Part shown: positions 8,581 to 17,725 of the stretch, in pieces
How positions within the stretch are numbered: the first letter of the stretch is position 1
Layout: the number at the start of each line of letters is the position of its first letter
Assembly (NCBI GenBank): GCA_964486935.1
Contig: CAZAPG010000002.1
Coordinates: 259,062 to 323,061 of the forward strand
Direction: 5' to 3'
DNA from: CAZAPG01 sp964486935
GTDB taxonomy: Bacteria > Chloroflexota > Anaerolineae > 4572-78 > J111
DNA length: 64,000 nucleotides
Program-made: the position numbers and the translations under genes
The notes under the pieces: generated by a model
The model's database searches: none
What the model was told of the DNA's origin: nothing
Seen by the model: only the letters and a program-made list of their open reading frames with translations

Positions 8581-10113
8581 TTACGGGTAGCCTCCGGGCC
8601 GCATCACTTGCGGTGGCAGTAAAATATTAAATTCGTTGCGCAGCCGCCGGTCAACCTCCTCCGGCACAATTTCCGGGAAAAAACTTTTGAGAGTCTGCTG
8701 CGCCTGTTGACGCGCCCGCTCGCGCATGTCCAGCCCCCCGGCCGCCTCCCAATCGGCGCGGGTGGCGCGGTCGGCGGTGTGGGGGTAGTGGTACTCGCTG
8801 TTCATCAACGCCAGCGTTTGGGGGTGTCCCAAAAAATGGCCCTCGCCGTTGCAAACGTCATCAATCACATCTATTGAGAGCGACTCCTCCGTAACTTCCA
8901 GGCCGCGCACCAGCCGCATTACCTGGCCGTTGATGTCGTCATCAATGATGTACTGCTCGTAGGCCACCGCCAGCAGCGACTCCAGCATTCCGGCGGCGTG
9001 GTGGTTGTATTGCGCCCCGGCCAATGCGGTTACAGCCGTGGTCAATCCCTTTTCAAAACCGGCCTGGATATCAGGAATTTTACTATCGGTGATGCCGCAT
9101 GAGTTGTAAACCGGCAGGCCGTAAAAATGGCACATTTGGGCGCTGGCCGCGTTCATCAGGGCCAGTTCGGCGCAGCCGCCCAGCATACTGCCGGTGCGCA
9201 GGTCCGTTACCAGGGGCATCCCACCCATCAGGATAGGGTGGCCCGGACGCAGTAGCTGCACGTAGGCGAGGCCGGCCAGTTCCTCGGCGGCGACCTGTAC
9301 CAGCGTACCCACCAGCGAGGCCGGGGCCGTTGCGCCGGACAGCGGTGCGGCCACCAGCGAAACCGGAATGCCGGCCCGCACGGCGGCGGTCAGCGTTTCG
9401 GTGGTTTCCGGGGCAAAGCGCAGCGGGCTGACCATGTAGCCCAGGTTGAACGACAGGAAAGGGCGGGCCAGAAATTCGGCCTCACTGCCGGCAATGACGA
9501 CCGCCATTTTTTTGATATCGGCCACTTTTTGGGGAAAGTAGCAGCCGCCCATCACGTGCTTGTGGGTGGCGGTCAGGCAGGCGTAAAAGGTGTTGATGTC
9601 AATATCATCGTTGGACACATCACGCGCCACTACCGGGCGCAGGTAAAAGTGAATGTTGTCCAGCGTTTCCACCAGCCGCCCGATGTCGTACAAATCGCGC
9701 AATTGCGACTCGCGCAGGTGGCCGTTCAGGTCAAGCACCTGCACGGCTGCGCCGCCGGTGCCCAGATGGACTCGTTTGCCATGCAGGTGCAGGTTAAAAT
9801 TTCCGTTGCGGCTGTAAAGAACCACATTTTGGTTGATGCTTTTCAGGCTGGCCGCCACCAGCTTGCGGGGAATGAAAACGCGATTGCGGGCCGGGTCAAC
9901 TTTGGCCCCGGCCTGCTCAAATATATGGCGACACTCTGACTCGACAATTTCCACGCCGGTGCGTTCCAGCACGGTCAGGGCGGCGTTGTGGATGCGCTGC
10001 ACGTCTTCCGGCTCCAGTGGCCGGTAACGCCCGCCCTCCAGGCCGGGCGGCAGGGGGTTGAGTGGGGGTTGGGCGCGCTCCTCGCGCCGGCGGCGGCGAT
10101 TTTCTCGCGGCAT
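8581..10113 (-). CDS. MttB-family corrinoid methyltransferase (non-pyrrolysine)
   Basis: The 510-aa protein belongs to the trimethylamine methyltransferase (MttB) superfamily. GRYRPLEPEDVQRIHNAALTVL opens the family domain, GGMPLVTDLRTGSMLGGCAE and YNSCGITDSKIPDIQAGFEK form the barrel core, and AGAQYNHHAAGMLES closes it. There is no in-frame amber codon, so it is not a pyrrolysine trimethylamine enzyme. The relatives studied (MtgB type) demethylate quaternary amines such as glycine betaine onto a corrinoid protein. The start at 10113 is preceded by GGAGAG at 5 nt, while an upstream TTG (10131) would lie before that site. It heads the operon with DUF3830 and the enolase-superfamily gene. The partner corrinoid protein is not encoded in this window. 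Confidence 0.9.
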   Translation of the reverse strand: MPRENRRRRREERAQPPLNPLPPGLEGGRYRPLEPEDVQRIHNAALTVLERTGVEIVESECRHIFEQAGAKVDPARNRVFIPRKLVAASLKSINQNVVLYSRNGNFNLHLHGKRVHLGTGGAAVQVLDLNGHLRESQLRDLYDIGRLVETLDNIHFYLRPVVARDVSNDDIDINTFYACLTATHKHVMGGCYFPQKVADIKKMAVVIAGSEAEFLARPFLSFNLGYMVSPLRFAPETTETLTAAVRAGIPVSLVAAPLSGATAPASLVGTLVQVAAEELAGLAYVQLLRPGHPILMGGMPLVTDLRTGSMLGGCAELALMNAASAQMCHFYGLPVYNSCGITDSKIPDIQAGFEKGLTTAVTALAGAQYNHHAAGMLESLLAVAYEQYIIDDDINGQVMRLVRGLEVTEESLSIDVIDDVCNGEGHFLGHPQTLALMNSEYHYPHTADRATRADWEAAGGLDMRERARQQAQQTLKSFFPEIVPEEVDRRLRNEFNILLPPQVMRPGGYP

Positions 10114-10162
10114 GGTCGCTCTCCATATCAAGAGATTGGCGATGAGGGGATGGGGAGGTGCA

Positions 10163-10864
10163 CTATGGCCGGTTTCCCATCGCCTGATTTGCTATTATCT
10201 TGAAAAAATTCTCAATTATTCTGCGGCCGGCCGGGTGGTTGTCGTCGTACTCCTCCGGGTGAAATTGAAGGCCAAACAGCGGCAGTTGCGTATGGGCCAG
10301 GGCCTGAACTTCGCATAGTTCGCTTTGGGCCAGAGGGTTAAAACCGTCCGGCACAGATTTGACTTCCCAATAATGGGATTGAAAAACAACAGGCTGCCGG
10401 CCCAGGCCGTCAAAGAGGGGGTGTGGAGTGTGGATGTCAACCGGCATGAAGCCCCGCTCTTTTTGCATGCCCGGTTTGAAGAGTTCGGGGTGGGGGTCGG
10501 GGGTGTGGGGTGGTAGTTGACCCATTGGGCCAAGCTCTGCGCCGTAAGCCTGGGCCATTAGCTGGCAACCGGCGCAAAAACCCAATACGGGCCAGGCAGC
10601 CTGGCGGTAGATGGCCCGTAACCCGGCCAGGCTCTCGTCGCTGTAGTGGATGTAGTCGGTGTAGCAGCCACTGACGACCACGGCGCGAGCGCTCAACTCG
10701 CGCACCAGGGCCGGGCTAACTTTGTGATAGCGCACAATCAGGCACAGGTCGCCGGAAATTTCTTCCAGACGATATTTGTGCGTTAAACGGCGCGCCAGCG
10801 ACTTGCGCCATTTTTTAGGTTTTTGTTGTAGCCGGTCGTGTTCCAGGTCAACGTAAATAATCAT
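10163..10864 (-). CDS. Class I glutamine amidotransferase-like protein
   Basis: A stand-alone 233-aa GATase-1 domain. The nucleophile elbow PVLGFCAGCQLMAQ gives the Cys, and LFGLQFHPEEYDD gives the His-Glu pair, so the triad is complete. It resembles GMP-synthase-type amidotransferases and gamma-glutamyl hydrolase-like proteins rather than a subunit fused to a synthetase. No synthetase partner is adjacent. In this position it may hydrolyse or transfer an amide in amine catabolism, as PuuD-like relatives do, but the substrate cannot be read from the sequence. GGAG lies 7 nt before the ATG. It lies 49 nt upstream of the mttB start in transcription order and could share its transcript. Confidence 0.75.
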   Translation of the reverse strand: MIIYVDLEHDRLQQKPKKWRKSLARRLTHKYRLEEISGDLCLIVRYHKVSPALVRELSARAVVVSGCYTDYIHYSDESLAGLRAIYRQAAWPVLGFCAGCQLMAQAYGAELGPMGQLPPHTPDPHPELFKPGMQKERGFMPVDIHTPHPLFDGLGRQPVVFQSHYWEVKSVPDGFNPLAQSELCEVQALAHTQLPLFGLQFHPEEYDDNHPAGRRIIENFFKIIANQAMGNRP

Positions 10865-10890
10865 TTTGCCGCTCCATTGGGGGATTTACT

Positions 10891-11865
10891 TTATGGCCGC
10901 CACCAGACCCGCCAGCGAGGCCGCCGGCGGGCCAACCTGAGCCGCTTGATGGCCAGCGCCGCACTGAGCAAAATCAGCAGGCCGCCCAGCCACTGCCACA
11001 GGCTCAACCGCTCGTGCAGAAACAGCATCGACCACAGCACCGATAGCAGCGTTTCCAGCGGCAGCATCAGGGCCATCTGGCCGCTGCCCAGGCTGCGCAC
11101 GGCGGCAAATAGCCCCAGCCGGGCCAGGTGGGTGCTAACCAGGGCCAGCACCAGCACCGCCAGCCAGCCCGACCAGCCGGGATTGTGCCACTCGGCGCCC
11201 TGCCCCAACCAAAAAATAATGGCCACCACGGTCATGGTGGCAACCACGTACAGGGTGACGGTTTGGGCGTCGTAGCCCTGCAAAAACCATTGAATCAGGC
11301 TAAGGTGGATGGCAAACGAAGCGATGGTAATCATCACCAGCAGCATGCCCAGCCAGTCTATGCTGGCGGCTGACGCATCGCCCGACCCAATCAGCAGGTA
11401 GACCCCGCCCAAGCCCAGCGCCAACCGGATATAGTGGCGATAGGTAAACCTTTCGCCGCGCAGGGCCAGCATGGCCAGCACCGCCAGGGGGCTGACCGAA
11501 AAAAGCATCGAGGTGATGGAGGCCGGCAGCCGGTCTAACGCCCAGAAAAAAGTCAGCATGCCGATGCCGTTTGACAGGCCGGCCAGGCCGCAAATAAATA
11601 TCCCCCGCCGGTCAACGGCGAGCCGGCCGGGGGTGGTCAAAATAGCAGAGCCGCCGATGAGCAGGGTAGAGATAATGAGCCGGGCCGTTAGCAAAGAGGT
11701 CGAGTCAAACCCCGCGGAAATGGCGGCTTTGGCTACCGGCGGGGCAATGCTAAAGGCCAGGGTAGACCCCAGGGCCATGGTCCAGCCAAACCAGACGTTG
11801 GTTTTTTTGAAACCTGCCTCGATATGAACGGCCTCACGAAATCGAGCCAATGCCGTAAGCACCAT
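10891..11865 (-). CDS. EamA/DMT-superfamily transporter
   Basis: Ten hydrophobic segments in two repeated halves mark an EamA (drug/metabolite) transporter. The first half begins near WTMALGSTLAFSIAPPVAKAAI and the second near WLGMLLVMITIASFAIHLSLIQWF. It ends in a basic tail (RLRLARRRPRWR) that should lie in the cytoplasm. The substrate is unknown; amino-acid or metabolite efflux is typical. I prefer the ATG at 11865, which has GGAAAGG 6 nt upstream; the frame is open to 11886. Either way it overlaps the 3' end of the FAD oxidase gene, so translation is probably coupled. Confidence 0.8.
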   Translation of the reverse strand: MVLTALARFREAVHIEAGFKKTNVWFGWTMALGSTLAFSIAPPVAKAAISAGFDSTSLLTARLIISTLLIGGSAILTTPGRLAVDRRGIFICGLAGLSNGIGMLTFFWALDRLPASITSMLFSVSPLAVLAMLALRGERFTYRHYIRLALGLGGVYLLIGSGDASAASIDWLGMLLVMITIASFAIHLSLIQWFLQGYDAQTVTLYVVATMTVVAIIFWLGQGAEWHNPGWSGWLAVLVLALVSTHLARLGLFAAVRSLGSGQMALMLPLETLLSVLWSMLFLHERLSLWQWLGGLLILLSAALAIKRLRLARRRPRWRVWWRP

Positions 11866-13009
11866 GCAGCGCCTTTCCCCGGTCAAAGCGTGTCACATCA
11901 TAGATATCAATTGGCAGGCGCGGCTCAAGGCCCAACACGGTTTGAGCCAGCGACTCGCTAATGGTTGGAGCGAGTTTGAAACCGTGGCCGCTAAAACCTG
12001 TGGCCACGTACAGCCCTTCAACTTCCGGGGCCGGCCCCACAACCGGGTTCCAATCGGGGGTGATGTCGTAGGGGCCGGTCCAGCCGGCGGTGCAGGCGGC
12101 CTCTTCAAAAGCCGGCATCCGGTGGGAGATGAGCGCGTCGATGCGGTTGATATGCCCCAGCTCCACATGGTCGGTTAGCGTGTCGGCATCTTCAATCGGG
12201 TCGCCGTGGTCGCCGGTGCCGACCAGCACCACGCCGCCGGTTTCGGGCCGAAAATAGATTTTGTCGGGGGTGGTCAGGTCTTTAACAATGGGCCAGTCGG
12301 CCTGGTAGGGCCGGCTGATTTTGAGGGTAATGACCTTGTGACGGCTGACCTGGTAGGGGAAGGTCAGGCCTATCATTTGCCCAATTTGATTGGTCCACGG
12401 CCCGGCGGCCAGAATAACCGTGGGGGCTTCAAAATTGCCGCCGGGGGTTTGGATGATTTTGGCCGGGCCGTTCAGTTTGAAGCCGGTGACGGGGGTGTCG
12501 GTGAAAAATTTGACGCCCAACTCTCTGGCGCGTTGGGCGTAAGCGGTGGTGGTCAGGTGGGGGTCGCAATAGCCGGTCAACGTATCGTAACCGATGACGC
12601 CCACATCTTCAACTTGCAGCAGGGGATGAATTTCTTTGAGTTCGGCGGCAGACAGGATTTGGGTGTCAACGCCGTGCTCATTTTGAGCTTTGAAGACATC
12701 CAGCATTGGCTGGCGGTGTTCTTCTGGCCCCAAAATAACGTAGCCGGTGCGATGCCAGCCGCACTCGCCGCCGATGATATCGTTAAAGTTGGCAAAAATT
12801 TTGAGGCTTTCAACGGCGTGAATCAAATTGGCTTTAATGGAGTAGTGAGTGCGCACAATGGCGCAGGATTTGGCCGTGCCGCCGGAGCAGATGGCTTTGC
12901 GCTCCAGCACCACCACGTTTTTTGCGCCCTGATGGGCCAGATTGTAGGCAATGCTGCTGCCGTACAGCCCGCCGCCGATGATAATGATATCTGCATTGGT
13001 ATTGGACAA
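11834..13009 (-). CDS. DAO-type FAD-dependent oxidoreductase (sarcosine/dimethylglycine-oxidase-like)
   Basis: The N-terminal Rossmann motif ADIIIIGGGLYGSSIAYNLA binds FAD. The remainder (VLERKAICSGGTAKSCAIVR, GVIGYDTLTGYCDPHLTT, TAGWTGPYDITPDWNPVVG and the C-terminal YVATGFSGHGFKLAPTISE) is the full glycine oxidase / sarcosine oxidase beta-type DAO domain. It oxidises a secondary or tertiary amine, with imine or formaldehyde as product. The frame is open to an ATG at 13030, but AAGGAG (overlapping the upstream stop codon) sits 7 nt before a TTG at 13009, giving the conventional N-terminus MSNTNADIIII. It follows a second DAO gene with almost no gap, suggesting a heteromer or consecutive N-demethylation steps. 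Confidence 0.85.
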   Translation of the reverse strand: MSNTNADIIIIGGGLYGSSIAYNLAHQGAKNVVVLERKAICSGGTAKSCAIVRTHYSIKANLIHAVESLKIFANFNDIIGGECGWHRTGYVILGPEEHRQPMLDVFKAQNEHGVDTQILSAAELKEIHPLLQVEDVGVIGYDTLTGYCDPHLTTTAYAQRARELGVKFFTDTPVTGFKLNGPAKIIQTPGGNFEAPTVILAAGPWTNQIGQMIGLTFPYQVSRHKVITLKISRPYQADWPIVKDLTTPDKIYFRPETGGVVLVGTGDHGDPIEDADTLTDHVELGHINRIDALISHRMPAFEEAACTAGWTGPYDITPDWNPVVGPAPEVEGLYVATGFSGHGFKLAPTISESLAQTVLGLEPRLPIDIYDVTRFDRGKALHGAYGIGSIS

Positions 13010-13020
13010 GATGGTTCTCC

Positions 13021-14334
13021 TTACATCCACGGGAAGGGCGCGTTGGATTTGGGCAGGGCGCGGTTTTCGGCAAAGCGGTCAAAAGTGAAGGGGGCCAGCA
13101 GTTCGCTGCGCTCGCCGGTAAGAATACGGGCGACCTGCTCGCCCACGCCAATCATTTTGAAGCCGTGGTTAGAGTCGGCTATAACGTAAACGTTGGGTCG
13201 CATAAAATCAAAAATGGGGAAGTTATCGGCGGAGAAGCAGCCCACCCCGCCTGATGGTTTGTGCGAGGCAAACTGGCGCGTGCCCTCGTACCGCTTCATA
13301 CAGTGGGCCAGCGAGGCCACCCACAGGTCGTAAAAATTATCATCCACGCAATAGTGGGGGCTGCGCGTGCCGTAGGGGTCAATATGACACTCATCACCCA
13401 CATCAAGCGGCACGGCCCCGCCCTGCACGGCGTGCTTATCGCGCTTAAAGTAGATGCCCCAGGGTTGGTCCCACACCAGCCGGCCATCTTCGCTGTAGAG
13501 CGGCACGTCGCTGTCAACGTGGACCAGCGGCGGGCGTTGGCCATCGTTGGTAATGTGGATGAAGGGATTGACCTCAATCTCGCCTTCTTGCAGGGCCAGA
13601 AAGCGCCATAGTTCGGTGGTTTCAGCCGGGTTGCGGGGATGGGGCACCTCATTGGGCAGGTCGAGCATAGCCCACAGCTTTTTAATCCACGGGCCGACGG
13701 CCACAATCACGTGGCCCACCTGGATATTGCCCGCATCGGTTTCGACCACTTTAACGCTGCCGTCGCTGCCCAGTTGAAAGCCGGTTACGGCAATACCGGT
13801 GATAAGTTGGGCATCCTCCTGCTCGGCTTTGATGGCCAGGCCGTGAATGGCTTGCCGGCTCCAGGCGTGGCCGCCGCGATGCTCGTGCAATACTGCCGTC
13901 AGCTTCTCGGCCTGCCAGTCCCAAAAGATATTTTGCATATATTTTTTGACTTCCTTCTCACCCGTAACCAGGGTGGAGGGGTAGCCCAGTTTTTTGTGGC
14001 GCTCGTGAACCGCTTCCAACCCCTCGCGCATTGGCTCAAACGAGGCGGTCAGGTAGCCCACCGAGTTGTAGGCGTAGTAATCCGGGTCAGACTCCCAAAT
14101 GTCCATGCAGTGCATCATCAGTTTGGTCATCGGCTCCTGGTAGTAGTTGCAGCGCACGTTGCCGCAGGCCACGCCCGACGCCCCGGCGGCGATAGCGCTT
14201 TTCTCGATAACCAGAATATCCTGGCCGGAGCCTTTGCCGCCGGCCTTGAGATATTTGCCTAGATGGTAAGCGGTTGACAGCCCGTGAACCCCTGCGCCAA
14301 TAATAAGATATTCAACTTTATTGGGTAAGCCCAT
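13021..14334 (-). CDS. DAO-type FAD-dependent oxidoreductase (second paralog)
   Basis: A 437-aa flavoprotein with FAD motif VEYLIIGAGVHGLSTAYHLG and a C-terminal KPSGGVGCFSADNFPIFDFM...YVIADSNHGFKMIGVG segment that matches the DAO fold. It is larger than its neighbour at 11834, with an insertion in the substrate domain (VPLYSEDGRLVWDQPWGIYF). Like the neighbour it should oxidise a methylated amino acid such as sarcosine or dimethylglycine. AAGGAG precedes the ATG by 9 nt. It is the first of the two oxidase genes in the transcript; its stop codon contains part of the ribosome binding site of the next gene, so the two are translationally coupled. Confidence 0.85.
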   Translation of the reverse strand: MGLPNKVEYLIIGAGVHGLSTAYHLGKYLKAGGKGSGQDILVIEKSAIAAGASGVACGNVRCNYYQEPMTKLMMHCMDIWESDPDYYAYNSVGYLTASFEPMREGLEAVHERHKKLGYPSTLVTGEKEVKKYMQNIFWDWQAEKLTAVLHEHRGGHAWSRQAIHGLAIKAEQEDAQLITGIAVTGFQLGSDGSVKVVETDAGNIQVGHVIVAVGPWIKKLWAMLDLPNEVPHPRNPAETTELWRFLALQEGEIEVNPFIHITNDGQRPPLVHVDSDVPLYSEDGRLVWDQPWGIYFKRDKHAVQGGAVPLDVGDECHIDPYGTRSPHYCVDDNFYDLWVASLAHCMKRYEGTRQFASHKPSGGVGCFSADNFPIFDFMRPNVYVIADSNHGFKMIGVGEQVARILTGERSELLAPFTFDRFAENRALPKSNAPFPWM

Positions 14335-14498
14335 TAGGTGATACTCCTTTTAAAAAGATAACGTTATTCCAATGTGGGATGCGGCCCTGGCCGGATGGTA
14401 ACTCCGTGGGAAATGGTCAATAACCGCTATTATAATTTGAGTTCAGATAAAGTGAGGTATCTTTTGTGATGGTTTTGGTGGATAAAACGCCGGTATGT

Positions 14499-14798
14499 CT
14501 ATTTTTCGTAGCCGCCGTTGCGGGCCAGTTCTCGTAACCGCTCTTCGGGGTAATCGGTTTCAATTTCTGTGACCAGGGTGTCGAGCAGGCTCTCCGGTTC
14601 GCCGTCTCGCTCTTGCCAATGGCCTTTGCGCCACTCGGCCAGGTACTCATCGCTGTTGATGGCCCCGGCGTACATAGCGGCCCGGTCGATGGCTTTTTCA
14701 AACCGTTCTGCCAATTGGCGAGAAATTGGCCTGCCGCTGCCCTTCACTTTTACCTGCGCCGGAATATCTCGCCAATAGATAATTTGGTAAGTTGCCAT
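14499..14798 (-). CDS. 'Virulence factor' domain protein (PF13769-like)
   Basis: This 99-aa protein (MATYQIIYWRDIPAQVKVKG at the start, RAAMYAGAINSDEYLAEWRKG in the middle) matches the small family named 'virulence factor' in domain databases. The name is historical and no molecular activity is established. In Proteobacteria its genes recur beside URO-D-family methyltransferases, MttB proteins and methylene-tetrahydrofolate reductases in methylated-amine clusters, exactly the company seen here. AAGGAGG lies 7 nt before the ATG. I infer a helper role in corrinoid or tetrahydrofolate-linked methyl transfer. Confidence 0.75.
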   Translation of the reverse strand: MATYQIIYWRDIPAQVKVKGSGRPISRQLAERFEKAIDRAAMYAGAINSDEYLAEWRKGHWQERDGEPESLLDTLVTEIETDYPEERLRELARNGGYEK

Positions 14799-14839
14799 GC
14801 TGTTGCCTCCTTAAAATAAAAGTGCCATATATCAAAGTG

Positions 14840-14893
14840 TCAGATGGTTATTGGTAATTAGTAATTGGTAAATATTCTCCCATCCCAATTACC
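14840..14893. repeat. AT-rich GGTAATTAGTAATTGG intergenic repeat (family A)
   Basis: Tandem degenerate units of GGTAATTAGTAATTGGTAA fill the gap between two genes, ending in a complementary CCAATTACC. The same unit family recurs at 33494-33543, 42807-42861 and 48831-48870, always between genes. Confidence 0.6.
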
Positions 14894-14897
14894 TTTG

Positions 14898-15998
14898 CTA
14901 GAACACAATCACCCCACGGGCAATTTCGCCGCCGAGCATGTCGGCATAGGCTTGATTAATCTGCTCAAGAGAGTATGTTTTGGAAACAAGGCGGTCAAGG
15001 TCTAACTGGCCGCGCAGATACAGCTCGGCCAGCAAGGGAAAATCGCGGGCGGTGTGGGCGCTGCCGTAGTAAGAGCCGGTGACAGTTTTTTCCTGGCGTG
15101 TCAAAATTGCGCCGGGCAGGTTGGTGTTGCTGCCCATGGGCGACACCCCGACCAGTACCACCGTGCCGCCGGGCCTGGCCGCATCCAGGCACTGCTCCTG
15201 CACCGCCGGCAGGCCGATGGCCTCAAAAACGTAGTCGGCGCCGCGCCCGCCGGTCAGGCTGCGGATAGCGTCGTTGGTGTCGGGCCGGGCAATGAGAATA
15301 TCGGTTGCGCCAAAGGCGTGGGCAATATCGCCTTTGGCTTCGCTGCGGTCAACGGCGATAATGGGGCCGGCCCCGGCCAGTTTGGCCCCCATAATAATGC
15401 TCAGACCAACGCCCCCCGCGCCAAATACGGCCACGCTGCTGCCGGGTTTTACTTTGGCGGTATTCAACACTGCGCCCACGCCGGTGGTTACGGCGCAGCC
15501 AATGAGCGCGGCAACGGTTAGCGGCACCTCTTTGTTTAGCGGCACGCAGCACTGCCACGGCACCACCGTATAAGTGGCAAAGCAGGCCGTGGCGCTAAAG
15601 TGGTAGACCGGCTGGCCGGCTTTTGACAGGCGGGTGGCGCCATCGAGCATGGTGCCGGCCCAGATAGGGCCAACATAGGTAGCGCACAGGCTGGGCCTGT
15701 CGTGCAGGCAGTAAAAGCAGGCGCCGCAGTTGGGCGCCCAGTTAAGGGCCACGTGGTCGCCGGGTTGAATGGCGGTGACGCCTTCGCCAACGGCCTCCAC
15801 AATGCCCGCGCCTTCGTGGCCGGGAACCACCGGCACAGCGTGAACCGTGGCCCCGGTCATCAGGTGCCAGTCGCTGTGGCACACGCCGGCAGCGGCAACT
15901 CGCACCAGCACTTCGCCGGCGCGGGGCGCTTCCAGGTCGAGCGTTTCAATCTCAAAGGGAACATCGGGTTTGTAAAACACAGCAGCTTGAATCTTCAT
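14898..15998 (-). CDS. Zinc-dependent alcohol dehydrogenase (class III-like)
   Basis: The 366-aa enzyme has the catalytic-zinc motif AAGVCHSDWHLMTG, the GHEGAGIVEAVGEGV loop, the structural-zinc loop CGACFYCLHDRPSLC with all four cysteines, and the NAD-binding fold VAVFGAGGVGLSIIMGAK. It belongs to the long-chain medium-chain-dehydrogenase group that includes NDMA-dependent and formaldehyde/aryl-alcohol dehydrogenases. Formaldehyde is a product of the neighbouring DAO oxidases, so formaldehyde or S-adduct oxidation is one reasonable role, and general alcohol oxidation the other. It is separated from the PF13769 gene by a repeat-filled 99-bp gap and may have its own promoter. Confidence 0.9.
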   Translation of the reverse strand: MKIQAAVFYKPDVPFEIETLDLEAPRAGEVLVRVAAAGVCHSDWHLMTGATVHAVPVVPGHEGAGIVEAVGEGVTAIQPGDHVALNWAPNCGACFYCLHDRPSLCATYVGPIWAGTMLDGATRLSKAGQPVYHFSATACFATYTVVPWQCCVPLNKEVPLTVAALIGCAVTTGVGAVLNTAKVKPGSSVAVFGAGGVGLSIIMGAKLAGAGPIIAVDRSEAKGDIAHAFGATDILIARPDTNDAIRSLTGGRGADYVFEAIGLPAVQEQCLDAARPGGTVVLVGVSPMGSNTNLPGAILTRQEKTVTGSYYGSAHTARDFPLLAELYLRGQLDLDRLVSKTYSLEQINQAYADMLGGEIARGVIVF

Positions 15999-16039
15999 TG
16001 ACCCTCCGGCGCTATTGAGATTTTGACATTGTTACAAAG

Positions 16040-17617
16040 TTATGCGCTTGACTTAATAGAACGCTGATTTTGATGATTGGCCGGTTGAAACCGAATGAAG
16101 GCCAGAATGACTCCCAAACTGGCCAGCGTAATGGCCGCACAAACATACATCACCAACCGAAAGCTATCTACAAAGGCCAGCCGAATAGCCTGTTGGGTGG
16201 CTTGTTCCAATTGGGCCGAAAGATTGGCCGGCGGTGTGGTTGCGCCCAGGTTACGAGCCTCGGCCAGCAGTTGGGCGCGGGCGGATGGCTCCAGCGGCAG
16301 CCGGGCAGTGTGCCGGGCCAGGGCCGGCTCAAACCTGATGGCCATAATTGTGCCCATAATGGCAATGCCCAGCATAAAAGCCAGCCGCGAAGCGGTGTTG
16401 TTGACCCCCGAAGCCAGCCCGGAGTGTTGATTTGGCAGCGCGCCCATTGCAACCGTGGTCAGCGGCGTGATTATCAGCCCCATGCCCAGGCCAAACAACA
16501 GCGTGGCCGGAAACAGAACCGGCCAGTAACTCGCTTCGATGCCGGCCTGGGCAAACAGCACAAAACTGCTGCCGATAATTAGCGAGCCAATCACCAGCAG
16601 CGGGCGGGGGCCAATCCGGTCGGTGAGCTTGCCGGCGGGATTCGAGAGCAAAATAATCAAGGCGCTGATGGGCAAAAAAGCCAGCCCGGCGGCAAAAGCC
16701 GAATAACCCTGTATTTGCTGCAAATTTAAGGTCAAAAAGAAAAGCACGCCGGTTAAGGCCATCCACTGGATAAGAGTCGCCAGATTGATGCCGCTAAAAT
16801 TGGCATTGCCAAACAGGTGCAGCGGAATCATCGGCGCGGCGCTGCGGGCCTCGATGACCACAAAGCCAACAATTCCCGCCACACCCGCCAGCAAAGCGCC
16901 GATAATCATAGGGCTACTCCAGCCATAGTGTTGCCCTTCGATTAGTCCAAACAGCAGCGTACCCAGCCCCAGCATCATGGCAAGCGTGCCAGGCCAATCC
17001 AGCGACTTTACGGCCGCCTCGTTGCGGCTTTCTGGCACGTAGCGCAGCGCCACAAAGCAGCCGGCAATGCCAATGGGCACGTTGATGTAAAAAACGGCCC
17101 GCCACGATACGTAGTCAACCAGCCAGCCGCCCAGCAACGGGCCAACCGCCACCACCATCGAAGCGAACATGGCCCAATTGCCAATCAGTTGCCCGCGCCG
17201 CTCCGGGCGAGCCGTGGCGTTAATCAGCGCCAGCCCGGCCGGAACCAGCAGCGCCCCGCCAATGCCCTGTACCGCCCGCGCCGCCACCAAAAACCAGAGC
17301 GATTGGGCCGCCCCGCAGGCAATCGAGGCGATGACGAAAACAACCATCCCAATCAAGAGGATGCGCACCCGGCCAAAGCGGTCGCTCAGCGACCCGCCAA
17401 TGAGCAGTAACGTAGCCAGGGTAAGAATGTAAATATCCACAATCCACTGCAACCCGCCGATGCTGGCCTGCAACGCCACCTGAATTTTAGGCAGCGCCAC
17501 ATTCACCGCGGTTTGGTCCAGATAAACCATGCCGGTGCCCAGCACCGCCACAAACATAACCATCGCCTCGGTAAAGCGTTGCGCTGACGCTGTTTTGGTT
17601 AGGGTTGAAGTTGTCAT
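16040..17617 (-). CDS. DHA2-family MFS exporter (EmrB/QacA type)
   Basis: The 525-aa membrane protein shows about 14 hydrophobic segments. MVYLDQTAVNVALPKIQ is the conserved DHA2 motif in the first helix (the D-x-T-x-V-N-x-A-L-P signature), SLSDRFGRVRILLIG is the MFS loop 2-3 motif, and GGALLVPAGLALINATARPERRGQLIG is the segment around helix 5. It should export drugs or toxic organic compounds by proton antiport. No membrane-fusion (EmrA) partner is adjacent. A roughly 220-nt leader with a promoter and hairpin precedes it. Confidence 0.9.
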   Translation of the reverse strand: MTTSTLTKTASAQRFTEAMVMFVAVLGTGMVYLDQTAVNVALPKIQVALQASIGGLQWIVDIYILTLATLLLIGGSLSDRFGRVRILLIGMVVFVIASIACGAAQSLWFLVAARAVQGIGGALLVPAGLALINATARPERRGQLIGNWAMFASMVVAVGPLLGGWLVDYVSWRAVFYINVPIGIAGCFVALRYVPESRNEAAVKSLDWPGTLAMMLGLGTLLFGLIEGQHYGWSSPMIIGALLAGVAGIVGFVVIEARSAAPMIPLHLFGNANFSGINLATLIQWMALTGVLFFLTLNLQQIQGYSAFAAGLAFLPISALIILLSNPAGKLTDRIGPRPLLVIGSLIIGSSFVLFAQAGIEASYWPVLFPATLLFGLGMGLIITPLTTVAMGALPNQHSGLASGVNNTASRLAFMLGIAIMGTIMAIRFEPALARHTARLPLEPSARAQLLAEARNLGATTPPANLSAQLEQATQQAIRLAFVDSFRLVMYVCAAITLASLGVILAFIRFQPANHQNQRSIKSSA

Positions 17618-17725
17618 GAGGCGTTTTTCTGAAAATAAGATCGCCGGCGGCCGGTAAAAATATCTTCATCATTTGGGCAGCAGGCAGCGGTTAGATATGA
17701 ACTCCTTAGGCGCCTGTTGTGGTTG

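Noticed and set aside
8581..10113. Pyrrolysine trimethylamine methyltransferase
   Set aside because: There is no in-frame amber codon in the MttB-family gene, so it belongs to the non-pyrrolysine group.
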